64,000 nt of DNA from positions 124,001 to 188,000 of the forward strand of contig CAJNDS010000150.1 in assembly GCA_905221605.1 (NCBI GenBank), given 5' to 3'. Below the pieces are notes generated by a model that did not search any database, was not told the DNA's origin, and saw only the letters and a program-made list of their open reading frames with translations. Both the position numbers and the translations under genes were made by a program. The DNA is from Symbiodinium natans (taxonomy: Eukaryota > Sar > Dinophyceae > Suessiales > Symbiodiniaceae). Positions 34,501 through 44,058 of the stretch are shown in pieces. How positions within the stretch are numbered: the stretch's first letter is position 1; each line of letters begins with the position of its first letter.

Positions 34501-35231
34501 AACACCCCCAATTCTGTTCAGGGTTTAGAAGGGTTAGGATGTAGTGTTACCTCAACCGTAAACCCCTAAATTTGACAGCCAAAGAAGAACCCCAAAACTC
34601 TCAGACCCATGATCTTCCCTGCTGTGGAATTGGAGCTGTAGACCCAGCTCCCGAACCAAGAGGGTTAGGGTTTAAAGGTTTAGGGTTCTGACCCAGAACC
34701 CTACATTCCCACCCGGTCGGGCTGCCATTTCCACGTGGTACTGACTGCCGCTGCGCGGGGTCATCCGAAGTCCTGCTACTGAGCTCCTCACCCTGAACCC
34801 TGATCCCCATGCTCATGCCCTAAACTCGAAATCCCCAAACCCAAGATCCCCAAACCCTAAAAGCCCGAAGCCCTAAACCCTGAAAGCCTTAAGCCCTAGA
34901 CCCTAAACCCTAAGCCTAAGCCCTAAACCCTAAACCTTCCCCTGAACCTTGATACCCTAAACCCTGAACCCTAAGCCCTAAGCCCGGAGACCCAAGCCCG
35001 AAGCCCCAAACACCACACTCCGGAACCCTAAATCCTAAACCCTAAACCCTAAACCCTAAACCCTAAACCCTAAACCCTAAACCCTAAACCCTAAACCCTA
35101 AACCCTAAACCCTAAACCCTAAACCGGAACCCAAACCCAAGACCCGAAGCCGGAGCCTCGAGGAGGGCTTCGGATACTGCACCGACGAGCGGCACTGCGT
35201 GAACTCCCTGAGCCTCCCTGCAGAAGTCTAG
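31461..35231 (+). CDS. msrB: methionine-R-sulfoxide reductase B, split over seven exons
   Basis: Reduces the R-epimer of oxidised methionine in proteins. Seven short exons on one strand spell an almost complete MsrB domain: LYPFEEVFRRTAK, GHRLPFPAGFDDHFEAG, GVYLCAGC, YTSRMKFDCGCGWPGFW, NVFEQRDSDGCR, CEILCAACHGHLGHVFRG, EGFGYCTDERHCVNSLSL. Zinc-binding cysteine pairs (CAGC, CAAC), the GCGWP motif, HLGHVF and the catalytic Cys of RHCVN are all present. Donors used are GA, GT, GC/uncertain, GT, GC, GA; phases agree at all junctions except between exons 3 and 4, where the precise border is unclear. The six introns are 0.4-1.1 kb and contain telomere-like repeats; a family A element lies in one. 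The 5' end is probably upstream (31187 or earlier). TAG at 35229 gives a plausible C-terminus. Family assignment is firm; organelle targeting cannot be judged. Confidence 0.85.
31880..31927 (+). CDS. msrB: msrB exon: GHRLPFPAGFDDHFEA segment
   Basis: Matches the TERPF...G...GxY region of MsrB. Donor GCAG|GTCC; phase joins to GGC GTC TAC in the next exon. The usual GTE is replaced by GHR. Confidence 0.75.
32530..32562 (+). CDS. msrB: msrB exon: VYLCAGC zinc-binding pair
   Basis: First CxxC of the structural zinc site. Acceptor GCGGAG. The donor is either GC at 32563 or GC at 32559, or the junction is a microhomology AGG; spacing to the next exon suggests about four residues between the Cys and Tyr. 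Confidence 0.75.
32614..32684. mobile_element. half of a family A fold-back element
   Basis: Left arm GACTAGGAGGTTCATGGGT plus inner GGGTTATGAGTAGGGTAGCTA; no right arm. Inside an msrB intron. Confidence 0.5.
33035..33106 (+). CDS. msrB: msrB exon: YTSRMKFDCGCGWPGFW core
   Basis: Twenty-four codons including the GCGWP signature. Donor CTA|GTGGGG in phase 0. An alternative start at 33024 would add four residues. Confidence 0.85.
33145..33258. mobile_element. fold-back element, family A, in msrB intron
   Basis: CTACTTGGAGGTTCGTGAGT left, CACGCATGAGCCTCCAAGTA right, inner arms AAAGTAGG / CCCTACTTAA. Confidence 0.75.
33648..33690 (+). CDS. msrB: msrB exon: NVFEQRDSDGC segment
   Basis: Acceptor CTACTCCAG; GC donor (TGCC|GCGG). 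Joining in phase gives DSDGCRCEILCAAC, the DxDGxRxEIxCxxC pattern of MsrB. Confidence 0.8.
34228..34283 (+). CDS. msrB: msrB exon: second zinc pair and HLGHVF
   Basis: CEILCAACHGHLGHVFRG. Acceptor CCCGAG; GA donor (GGG|GAATCT) in phase 0, giving GHVFRGEG with the next exon. Confidence 0.88.
35036..35124. repeat. telomere-like (CCCTAAA)n array in last msrB intron
   Basis: About 12 perfect heptamers, C-strand orientation, 40 bp upstream of the last msrB exon. Confidence 0.95.
35163..35231 (+). CDS. msrB: msrB exon: catalytic RHCVN and C-terminus
   Basis: EGFGYCTDERHCVNSLSL followed by PAEV and TAG. Contains the catalytic cysteine. Most MsrB proteins end a few residues after this motif, so the stop is plausible. 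Confidence 0.85.
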   Translation, partial: EGFGYCTDERHCVNSLSLPAEV

Positions 35232-35263
35232 GGGTCCGTGGTTTAGGGTTTAGGTTTTAGGGC

Positions 35264-35359
35264 TACTTGGCGGTTAAAAGTTGGGTTTGAAGTATCCGAA
35301 GTCAGGCTATAATCGTCTATACTTATAGCCCCACAAACGACTCATGAACCTCCAATTAC
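35264..35359. mobile_element. fold-back element, family A
   Basis: TACTTGGCGGTTAAAAGTTG left, CTCATGAACCTCCAATTA right. Directly 3' of msrB. Confidence 0.65.
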
Positions 35360-35822
35360 CAAACTCTAAACCCTAAGCCCAAAGCCCACCAAAACCCTAA
35401 ACCCTAAACTGCCCTATGCCCTAAACCCTAAACCTAAACCCTTAAACCCCTAAACCCTAAGCGTTCTCCATTCGGGGTTCTGGGCGTTGGGGGGTTTTGT
35501 TGGGGTATTAGGGCAGAGGGGCTACCAGGTGCGCCCTTGGAATGTGTTGTATCGGTTCCCTTTTTGGGTCTTTAGACGATCTAGTGAAGGAATGTCTTGT
35601 AGAAGGTTGCGAGGACCTAGACTCTTGCCCAAGCACAGAACCAACCTCCCCTCGAAACCTGGAAGCCCCAAACGAAAACTCCAAAATCCCAAGTCCAAGG
35701 CATTAAAACACTAGTCCCCAATCCCTGAACCTTAGCAGATGCCCAGAATCCGTGAGCCACCCTTCCGACGAAATTGAACTTGGTTTACTTGGAACTTCGA
35801 GCCCTTTAACTCAACCCCCCAG

Positions 35823-35876
35823 GCCTCATCTTCCTGGCGGCCGGCAGTGAGGAGCCAGTGAAGCCCGCATACCAGG
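35823..35876 (+). CDS. exon-like islet LIFLAAGSEEPVKPAYQ
   Basis: Acceptor CCCCCCAG; GC donor (CAGG|GCCC). Start of the 35.8-38.7 kb group of unassigned islets. Confidence 0.5.
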
Positions 35877-36083
35877 GCCCAGTGTTTTGAGCCCCACGCG
35901 GATATATCTCCAGGGCTCCTGCCCCAGGCCCGAAGCGGCGCCACGGTAGGCCGTAAAAGCAGGGCTTTGGTGCTTTTGGGGCATACGGTTTGTTTTCAAT
36001 CTTACGCTAAACAATATTAAACAAGCTAGGCCGAGTTGGAGGCCTCAGGGCTTCTGGATCCTCAACCCTAAGCCCTAAACCTG

Positions 36084-36190
36084 CTAGGATGCCCAGTAGT
36101 GCCCTTATTCCCTTTTTGGTAGGTTTAGGTTCCCTTATAAACCCCTTTAAGCAAAAAAGGGCACCCTTTTTCATCCTAGGTTACTGGGCA
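36084..36190. mobile_element. fold-back element, family C
   Basis: AGGATGCCCAGTAGTGCCC and the complementary CATCCTAGGTTACTGGGCA pair imperfectly; the interior (GGTTCCCTTATAAACCCC) resembles the segment at 62924-62988. Confidence 0.5.
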
Positions 36191-36294
36191 ACCTAGCCTG
36201 AAATCATCAACCCCGAACCCTAAATTGGGTCGATCTGTATCCTGCGAGCTGCGAGGATCCGAAAAATGGCATGGGGGCTGCTGGTTTCGAGTTT

Positions 36295-36425
36295 CGGGCT
36301 TAAGGGCTTAAGGGCTTTAAGGGCTTAAGGGCTTAAAGGGCTTAAGGGGCTTAAGGGGCTTAAGGGGCTTAAGGGGCTTAAGGGCTTAAGGGCTTAATAA
36401 AGGGCTTAAGGGCTTCAGGGCTTAG
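36295..36425. repeat. GGGCTTAA-type octamer array
   Basis: About 15 units of 8-9 bp (AAGGGCTT / AAGGGGCTT). Confidence 0.9.
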
Positions 36426-36510
36426 GGTTAAGGTTTTAACCCTGAACCTTGCCTAAACCGGAGCCCAAGTCCCTGAACCCGAGACTCACTGGTTCGGGAT
36501 AGGGTTTCAG

Positions 36511-36660
36511 GTGAGAAGGGGCCGCACCTTTGCATTGCATTGCATGTGGTTGTCATCGGCTGGCTGGCTTCTGGCTCTTTGGGTGGTCTGCCTTCAGTTT
36601 TTGGCGCTTTCTGCGTGTTGTTGGCGTTCTACATGCTTCTTTGCGTGCTATCTGCTTTAG
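36511..36660 (+). CDS. 150-bp exon with two hydrophobic segments
   Basis: Begins after GTTTCAG: EKGPHLCIALHVVVIGWLAS, then GSLGGLPSVFGAFCVLLAFY and MLLCVLSALGL. Donor TTAG|GCCTCC. Looks like one or two membrane helices of an unknown protein; the frame remains open another 30 codons. Confidence 0.55.
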   Translation: MRRGRTFALHCMWLSSAGWLLALWVVCLQFLALSACCWRSTCFFACYLL

Positions 36661-37178
36661 GCCTCCCCCCCACCCCAGATGGACAACACATTTCGGACGT
36701 CGCAAAAGACCAGCAACAGAGCTGGATCGGCCATGATCTCGATCATTATTGTTTTTAGAAGATGTGCTTGCTGCGCGTCCACGTCATCTATTCCCCAGAA
36801 AGCTACGCGCAGGCGGCCTGCTGGGGGCCGTCACGAAGCCTGCAAGTCCGAAGGTCTGCGCGGTTTAGGGCATGGGGTGTAGGGGCCAGGGATTCGGCAG
36901 TTTAGGGTCCAACAGGGCAGCTTGGGTCCAACCGATTTGATGGTTGAGTGCTCAGGGTTGCAGGTGTGCTAAGTTTCGGGTGCAGCGAACTAGCCCAGTC
37001 CGAGGAAAGTTGGTTTTGCCCCCAAAGGCCGCAGATCCTCAACCTCCGAAACGGCTTACCCAGTGTCCTGATCCTAAACTCGTAACATAGTGGTCGGAAT
37101 AGTTGCTAATAGTATTCCGTATTCCCTTGGGGTCCCTTTATAAATATACAAGAAACCCCCCAAAGCCCTTTTTCTAAT

Positions 37179-37278
37179 CTACTATCTGCTTAAGACCCCC
37201 AAAAGAATGAATCCCTATATTACCCTTATAAGGGATAATATTTTGTGTTTTTTGGGGGGTTCTTAAGCCATTAGTAGT
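37179..37278. mobile_element. fold-back element, family B
   Basis: CTACTATCTGCTTAAGACCC left and GGGTTCTTAAGCCATTAGTAG right are inverted complements; an inner palindrome ATCCCTATATTACCC / AAGGGATAATATT. Confidence 0.8.
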
Positions 37279-37338
37279 ACTTCGTCCGGCCCCTAGAGCA
37301 AGTCCCCCACAGCCCTACACCCCGAGCGCCAAAGTCAG

Positions 37339-37384
37339 GGCCGCCGAGTCGACTCCTGGAGAGCCGTCGGAGCCAGAGGAAGAG
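37339..37384 (+). CDS. exon-like islet AAESTPGEPSEPEEE
   Basis: Acidic Pro/Glu-rich segment between GTCAG and a GC donor (GAG|GCGATA). Confidence 0.45.
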
Positions 37385-38062
37385 GCGATAAACCCGAAAC
37401 CCGAGACCCGAAACCCGAAACCCGAAACCCCCAACCCCAAACCCCAAACCCCAAACCCCAAACCCTAAACCCTAAACACTAAACCCTAAACCCTAAACCC
37501 TAAACCCTAAACCCTATCTTGGGGCTTAGCTTCCGCAGCACTTGAGTAAGGTAACCTTTCGCAGCAACCTTTCCAGGGTTTAGGGTTCAGGATCTAACTT
37601 GTATGGGGGCGGGGGGTTTCCCAAAAAATGGGTACCCATTTTGGGGTCCTTCTACATGGGATGATACTGCGGCACATTTGGGAACCCCCTATTTTGGGTA
37701 ATGCCATAAGGGGGCTTCAATGAAGCCTACCTGTCCGGCTTCCTAGGTGAACTAAAGGCTAACCTTTCGGGATCATATGAAACGTTCTCTAAATTGTAGT
37801 CCGTTTTGGGGATCCTATTCTATTACAGCCTTGTATTTAGGGTACCAAAAAAACCCATAATTTAGAGATTCCACCATGTGTGGTCGGGAAGAAATACTCG
37901 ACACTAAATCCTTGAGCAGGGAAGGGTGTTTTATGGTTGTAGTTTAGGGGGTTAGGGTTTCAGGGTTTGGGGTTTAGCGGGATGTGCGGCGGCGAATTCT
38001 CTAATTCTCTGCTAGGAAGTAGGGACTAGTCAGTTTGGCGGCCAGCTATTCACACTGTTCAG

Positions 38063-38128
38063 GACACAACGAATGTGGAGCTGTTCCGACAGTCCCTGAT
38101 TCAAGGCGGGCTAATCCTGTGTGAGAGG
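38063..38128 (+). CDS. exon-like islet, 22 codons
   Basis: DTTNVELFRQSLIQGGLILC then ER, between CTGTTCAG and a GC donor. Frame stays open (AFSTFFCVAR) so the exon may be longer. Confidence 0.55.
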
Positions 38129-38701
38129 GCCTTCAGCACCTTTTTCTGTGTGGCGCGTGTCTTCTACTATTACATCATTATATGAACATATTATTACCAT
38201 TATTTTTAATTATTGTATTGTTTTTGTATAACTATCTTTGTGTGTTTTCTAAGTGAGTAGGGTGCCGATGTGCTCAGTGTTTCGGACGGCGCCTGTTTCG
38301 TGACGGCCCCCGTGTGGTTTAGGTGAGCCTGTCGAGTCTGAGATCTCACCGGGCTCGTGGTATGTGACTGCCGTCCTCGTGTCATGTGATGCAACAGTAA
38401 TGCTGTAACCATGTTACCAGTACTAGTAGCGTGAAGAGCCGCACCCCCAACCCCAAAATCACCCCAAAATTCTGATCGCAAAGTTTGCAAGCCCCAAGCC
38501 CCAAACCCTAAACACAAAAACCATAGAACCCAAAACCCCAAACCCCGGAACCCTAGCCCTAGACGTAGCATCCTTCCATCTCTAAAGCCAAAAGTCAAAA
38601 CCTCGGAGCTCTGAACCCTAAATCCTAAACCCTAAACCCTTTGCCCTCAACCCTAAACCCTAAACCCCGAACCTGCAACCTTCTAAGCTCTGAGCCCCGA
38701 G

Positions 38702-38737
38702 GGTGGGCCTCTGGTGGATCCGTCGGTGGTGCTTCAG
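38702..38737 (+). CDS. exon-like islet GGPLVDPSVVLQ
   Basis: Twelve codons in phase 0 between CCGAG and a GC donor. Confidence 0.4.
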
Positions 38738-40185
38738 GCCCGGCCTCTCGGAAGTCTTACTTAGGGTTTAGGGTTTAGGGTTGATAGGGTTTAGGGTTTA
38801 GGGTCCAGGAGTTTAAGGTTTTGCTTTTGGGGTCCAAGGTTCAGGGGTAGCAAGCAGCTGTGCCGTAGTTTGCGGCTTGAGGGTTGCTACGCAATGTCGA
38901 GTGCTACGCGTGGTTCTCATTCCCCGTAAACCCTAAACCCTAAACCCTCAACCATACCTAAAGCCTAAACTCTCAACCCTAAACCCTAAAACCTAACCCC
39001 TGAACCCTAAACCCGAAACCCTCAACCAAACCCTGAACCCCAAACCCGAAACCATAAACCCTAAGCCTAGACTCTACTCTAGTTTAGGGCTTCTGGAACC
39101 CTGGGGTTGCACTTGCCAGGTCCTCTAAGGTTGTGGTTGGTTGGAGCCATATGCAACACCCCAAGCCGTGACGCAGAGAGCCCAGTATGCCTTAGCTAGG
39201 GAAGGCCTCCCCTAAACTCCTCAACCCTTCAACCCCTTTATCCTATAGACCCTGAAGGCCTCTTGCCTAGACCCCAAAGGTTCCCTTCCCCAATTCGAGG
39301 GAGTTCTCGCAGGCACCTCGGATTGGGCCGAGCCGATAGAGCCCGCCCGGGGTCTCGGCTCTCGCAACCTTAGGGTTCTATGGGCACCCTACAGGGTTTA
39401 GGGTTTAGGGTTGAGGGTATCCCCCAACGTTTAGGGTTCTTCGAAAGCCTTATAACATCCCCATCTAACAATTCCCACCACGCCGTCCCAGGCGGCAAAA
39501 CCACCCTCCAACAGGGGGGGTCCCAGGTTTCAGGAGGTCTGAGGAATCCCAGTATGTTCTTGAGTTTTAGGGTAACGCCTGACGCCCCCAAAACCTGATG
39601 CCCTGCATCCCCCGGATCCCTTCGGGATCCCGGATCCCTTCGCTTCGGGATCCCGGATCCCTTTGGCTTGTTACTGTGTTGGGGTTTAGAGTTTTGCACC
39701 TTTAGGGTGTAGGATTAGACGGGGATGGACTCTGCTCAGGGTTATGTGGTGCATTCGAGAGGGTTGAGGCTTTGGGCTTTCGGGTTTTCGGCCCGACCTG
39801 AGGTTCAGCCTTCTCAACCTTGAACCCCAAACCCGAAACTCTGATCGATGCTTGAACTGCATGCAGGTTGTGAGTGTCAGTCGCGGCTTGAGTTCTTCAG
39901 GTCTACTTGTAGGTTTGTGGGCAGATAGAAGTAGAGTTGCAGAAAAGAGGGCCCATGATGCTTCAAACCGCCAAGCCTTCCCTAAATCGGTGGAAAACCC
40001 GCCGGGATGCCTCAAGACAGCAGGTTTAAAATTCAGCACCTGAAGGTTTAATCCCCCCGGCCCCAAGCACCCCGTTTAGGGCTTGGGGCCTGGAGTCTGG
40101 ACCCTTCGCCCTCAGTCCTTAAGCACTAGCAACCTGCCATCACCCCTATCTCGAAGAGGCGTCTCTCAAGTCTTGGTGCTCACAG
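38738..40185. other. long repeat-rich stretch without a supported gene
   Basis: Telomere-like heptamers (38760-39070), GGATCC palindromes (39594-39665), a half family A element (39901-39950) and degenerate CCTAAAC text. No convincing exon. Confidence 0.4.
39594..39665. repeat. clustered GGGATCC palindromes
   Basis: Three to four interlocking copies of CGGATCCCTTCGGGATCC-type palindromes. Confidence 0.8.
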
Positions 40186-40229
40186 GCCGATGTCCGCCCA
40201 GGCGACATCCTTCTCGGCGACCCTGCCAG
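40186..40229 (+). CDS. exon ADVRPGDILLGDPA
   Basis: Acceptor GGTGCTCACAG; donor CCAG|GTGAGT, an ideal consensus. Ends in phase 2. Confidence 0.7.
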
Positions 40230-42069
40230 GTGAGTTTGTTTTTTTCATAATAGTAATAGTGATAATATTATAGTTTAAAAATAATCGTGATAATAGTGAT
40301 AAAGATAATAATACTAATAATGATTTCGGTGATAGTAATAATAATATTATTAGTAATTTTCGTTGAGGGGGGGAAGTCGGGGTTAGGTTTCTTGAGGGCT
40401 TGCGAGTAATTGTATTGTTTGTTAAGGAGCGTTCACGCGTCGCGTGAGGTTGTGAAGGTGGTGTACTCGAGGGGAGAGGTACTGAAATGGAGTTCTTCAA
40501 CCAGGCCCGGCGGCCCTTATGTCTTGTGGAGAAACGAGCAGCTTCACAGATACGAACAGGCACCCGCCCATAAACCTGCAAGCCCTCGCCGTTCCCCCCT
40601 CCGTCACGCGCCCGCCGCGTCTGCAGTTTCTTCGGCGAGGGCGCTTCGAACGCTTTGCGGCGGGTGGGGCTCCAGGCGGGTTTTGGGGCTTATGGCAAAG
40701 GGCCACAGTCGCGAATTTCCTGTGAGGGTGTTGTGCAGGTACAAGGGAGCAGGTTGTTGCAGACGGGTGGGCTTTTCTGGTTGCAATGTCAACGACATGA
40801 AGTTCTTTGGATGTCACATGTCACTCCGCATGTCATTCCCACATTCCCATATTGCTACACCATCCAAAGCCCGAGTGTTCTCTCCGGCATGTGAAATAAA
40901 TATCTAGCATACAGACATACAATGTTTACAATATGCAATATAAATGCACAAGTTAGAGGATCATTTTAATAGAATATACACCATGTACTACAATATATAC
41001 TCCGTAGAGTTCATGCCAGGTTTACATTCTGCGCCTGTCGGGGTTTGGGGGAGGATGTAGGGCCCAGTGCCGGCAGTGGGGTGCAGTTTAGCAAGTCAAT
41101 CTGAATTCGGAGATAGAGCCCTTGAAGCAGTAGGTAGTTCTTACTGGTGTTTAGTAGGGAATGAAGGCATTAGGTACTCTACATAATCCCTTTAAGTTCC
41201 TTCATTCCCTACTTGTAGGCAGTTGGAGTCCCGGGTAAGGCCCAGACCCAAAACCTGGAGTCCCATTCATTGAGGAGCGCATCCCGGCAGACTACCCGCG
41301 GCGCGAGCGCTTGGTGGCCTGATCTTGTTGGATGCACGCAGCGCACTGTTACTGCAAGGTTTGTCCATAGCTCAGCCCCAAACCCTTCCTCCTGTAGAGC
41401 TTCTGCGTGTAAGTTGCAGGCAAGGTCCCTCTATATATATATATAATTTAATATAATATATGTATATATATATACATATCTATATAATATATACATATAT
41501 TCATTCATTTATTTATTTATTTGTTTATTCATTCATTCATTCGTTCGTTCGTTCGTTCATTCATTCATTCATTCATTTGTTTCTGTATTTATATCGTTAT
41601 TTATTTTTATTTATGCACACACACACACGCACGCACACACATGCACATCAGTGATATCAGTGCAGCGTCAGGGGCCCTGATTCCCTAAGCCCGAACCCCC
41701 AGTGAATCAGATCGCCTTGTAGAACCCTGTCATGCGCTTCTCCTAGTCGAACCCCTTCACCCCACACCCAAACAACGCCTTCCAGGACTGTGTTTACCGG
41801 TTCAGGGGGTGTCTAGGAGTCTAGGGTGTTGGGGAAAACCATCGGGGGGTTTTGGGGTCGATTCCAAAACCCGAATCCCGAAGTAGGGACGGGGGGCTCG
41901 GGGTGTGAGGGCCCCTCTTTTTGGAAGTCGTGTCGGGGTTATGGTGTTTGGGGCTAGGGTTGGGGCTAAGGATTTGGGCAGCCTAGTTACGTCGGATCCC
42001 GCTCTGCACGAACTTGTTTCCCTGTGCCAGCGCTACCTGCCGGTTGTCCTCCTGACCGAAGTGGACAAG
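40186..42069 (+). CDS. UPF0301 (YqgE/AlgH)-like protein, four phase-consistent exons
   Basis: Four islets join without a phase break: ADVRPGDILLGDPA-S-FFGEGASNALRRVGLQ, then ERIPADYPRRERL, then RYLPVVLLTEVDK. The PGDILLGDP start and a hydrophobic VVLLTE strand fit the N-terminal part of UPF0301 proteins, a family of unknown biochemical function. Donors are GT (consensus GTGAGT), GC, GT and GA. A later islet GFAGSPVNGRG (42991) could match the family's GGPV motif. The family call rests on motif memory only; the exon chain is stronger than the family call. Downstream exons (42244, 42321, 43698) may continue the gene. Confidence 0.5.
40627..40675 (+). CDS. exon FFGEGASNALRRVGLQ
   Basis: First base completes a Ser codon with the preceding exon. 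Acceptor GTCTGCAG; GC donor (CAG|GCGGG). In isolation another frame (FLRRGRFERFAAGG) is also open; the phase argument favours this one. Confidence 0.6.
41150..41217. repeat. short hairpin sequence
   Basis: TTAGTAGGGAATGAAGG and CCTTCATTCCCTACTT are inverted complements around a 34-bp loop. Confidence 0.7.
41275..41313 (+). CDS. exon ERIPADYPRRERL
   Basis: Thirteen codons, phase 0 at both ends; acceptor CATTGAG, donor TTG|GTGGCC. Confidence 0.6.
41435..41645. repeat. AT and tetranucleotide microsatellites
   Basis: (TA)n, (CATT)n/(CGTT)n and (CA)n runs in succession. Confidence 0.9.
42031..42069 (+). CDS. exon RYLPVVLLTEVDK
   Basis: Thirteen codons, phase 0; acceptor TCCCTGTGCCAG, GA donor (AAG|GATCAC). 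Confidence 0.6.
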
Positions 42070-42243
42070 GATCACCCTAATCATGCCCGACACGCCAGCC
42101 ACAGTAGATCGGGTTCGACATGCTGTGCCAAGACACGGCTGAAAAAGAAGCTGTGACTTCTCCTCCTTGCAACCTCCTGCTTGTTCGTGCCTTGGAGGTT
42201 CAGATGGCAGTTCCATGTAAAGATCGTGATCGGGATTGTTCAG

Positions 42244-42264
42244 GCCATTCGAAGGTGTGCCAAC
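42244..42264 (+). CDS. tiny exon-like islet AIRRCAN
   Basis: Only seven codons, but acceptor GATTGTTCAG and donor AAC|GTGAGT are both strong. Confidence 0.35.
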
Positions 42265-42320
42265 GTGAGTAGACATGGCAACATACACGAGACGTACAAT
42301 ACACAAGCGACTTGCTTCAG

Positions 42321-42460
42321 GCGGCTGCGAAAGTGCTCAAAATTAATCCCTTCACTTTCCCTGAAGCTCCTGCGGGGCCTTCCTTTTTCCCGGCCCCGTC
42401 GCCTGGAGGAGAGCGACACCGCTCGTGGGGCTTCAGCCTCAGACGCCCTGGGTCGGGGCC
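42321..42460 (+). CDS. exon-like block AAAKVLKINPFTFPEAPAG...
   Basis: After the acceptor CTTGCTTCAG the frame stays open for about 50 codons and is Pro-rich (PSFFPAPSPGGERHR). The 3' border is unknown. Confidence 0.45.
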
Positions 42461-42572
42461 GGTAGGACTCGAGCGCTGAGGGTGTGTAAGAAAAGATGTG
42501 GAGTTTTAAGATTTGGGATTTAGGCTTTCGGGTATAGGGTTTGGGGTTTGGGGCATGGAGCTGGGTTTAGTT

Positions 42573-42641
42573 TAAGGTTCATGTGTAGGGCCCAAACGAA
42601 GATAGGGGAACCCCAGGAATAGCTACACATGAGCCTTCAAT
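42573..42641. mobile_element. short fold-back related to family A
   Basis: TTAAGGTTCATGTGTAG left and CTACACATGAGCCTTCAAT right. Confidence 0.6.
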
Positions 42642-42861
42642 CAGAGCCCCAGTGTGCAAAAGCTTAGGGTTTGGGGGTTGAGAAACTTTGGCTCCATCTG
42701 GTTTTAGGTTGACTCCAAACTCACACCCTCAACCCTAACCCTAGACCCTAGACCCGAGCTGTAAGCGCCCATGAGCCTTCAAACAAATCAGCTCTGTGAA
42801 GCCCGGGCCGACCCTGGACCCCAAAGCCCCAAACCTCAAGCTCTATACCCTCAACCCTCAA

Positions 42862-42960
42862 ACCTAAACCCTAAACCCTAAACCCTAAACCCTAAACCCT
42901 AAACCCTAAACCCTAAACCCTAACCCCTAAACCCTAACCCCTAAACCCTAACCGCAAAGC
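42862..42960. repeat. telomere-like (CCCTAAA)n array
   Basis: About 13 heptamers, C-strand orientation, some CCCCTAAA. Confidence 0.95.
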
Positions 42961-42990
42961 CCCAAAGCAACTTGGGCTTCGGTCCCAAAG

Positions 42991-43022
42991 GGCTTTGCCG
43001 GAAGCCCGGTCAATGGCCGAGG
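42991..43022 (+). CDS. exon-like islet GFAGSPVNGRG
   Basis: Between CCCAAAG and a GC donor. Might be the GGPV-like strand of the UPF0301-type gene. Confidence 0.35.
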
Positions 43023-43697
43023 GCTTTTAGAGTTTGGGATTCAGGGTTTAAGGGTTCAGGGTTTAAGGGGTTTTGGGGTTCAGGGTTTAGGGGGTTTAGG
43101 GTTCAGGGTTTAGGGGTTTTAGGGGTTTAGGGGTTTAGGGGTTTTGGGGGTTTAGGGGTTTAGGGTCTCAGGTTTCAGGGCTTCAGGGTTTCAGGGGCTT
43201 GCCGGCCCTTCTCGAAGGTCTGGCTGACGCTGCGAACTGGGAGGCTGCTAGGCGCGGCCGGGCTTTTTGGAGCTTAAATCTGCCCCAGATCTTCCAAAAC
43301 CCCTGATTTAAGAGTATGCCCTAATGCATAAGAAGGGTCCTTAGTATGAATTAGGGTATGTTCCTCAAATAAGGGAAAATGCCCTAATTCGTAATAAGGA
43401 TCCTTAGTATAAGTTGGGGTGCACTCCTCAATGAAGGGGTTTTGGTTCTAAAACCCTACAACCCGAGATAAACCCCAATTAATCCCTCTGCACCCCTAAG
43501 TAAGCCCTGTTCAAGCCGCACGTAAAGCAGGGTTCAGGGTTTGGGGTCTAGAAAGTTTAGGGTTTAGGGCTACCCTAAACCCAAAACCCCTTCACGTCAG
43601 GGTCGAGGATTCAAGCCCTCTAAAGGGCTGCAAATCGGATAGCTTCATGTAGAACTCTCAAGGCCTCAAACCCAAGGGGCCCGAATCCCGGCGCGAG

Positions 43698-43748
43698 GCG
43701 ACCTCATCGACGTTTTCCACAGCCGGCCCGACCCCCAACTTGACCTGA
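43698..43748 (+). CDS. exon-like islet DLIDVFHSRPDPQLDL
   Basis: After GCGAG; 3' border unclear. Unrecognised. Confidence 0.35.
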   Translation, partial: ATSSTFSTAGPTPNLT

Positions 43749-44058
43749 GGAGGAGTTTCACATGAGGGTTTCCGAAAATAGGGGTACCCTTTTTTGCGGG
43801 GGGGGGGGGGTCCCTTTTAAGGGCAAACCCTAGACCCTAAACCCTAAACGCTGTAGGGGTTCAGGGTGTAGGGTTTCAGGGTTGAGGGAACCCTAACCCT
43901 GAAACCGGTGGTTCTGAGACCGGCAACCTACGTTACTATTCACAAATCGGTTGTGCCTGGAGCCCCAAACCAACGGATACGGTAGGCCGCAGGTCAGCTT
44001 CTGGCTCCAAGCGGAGTCTAAAGTGACATCTAGTTTCCCTGTGCCGCGCTCCATTCTC

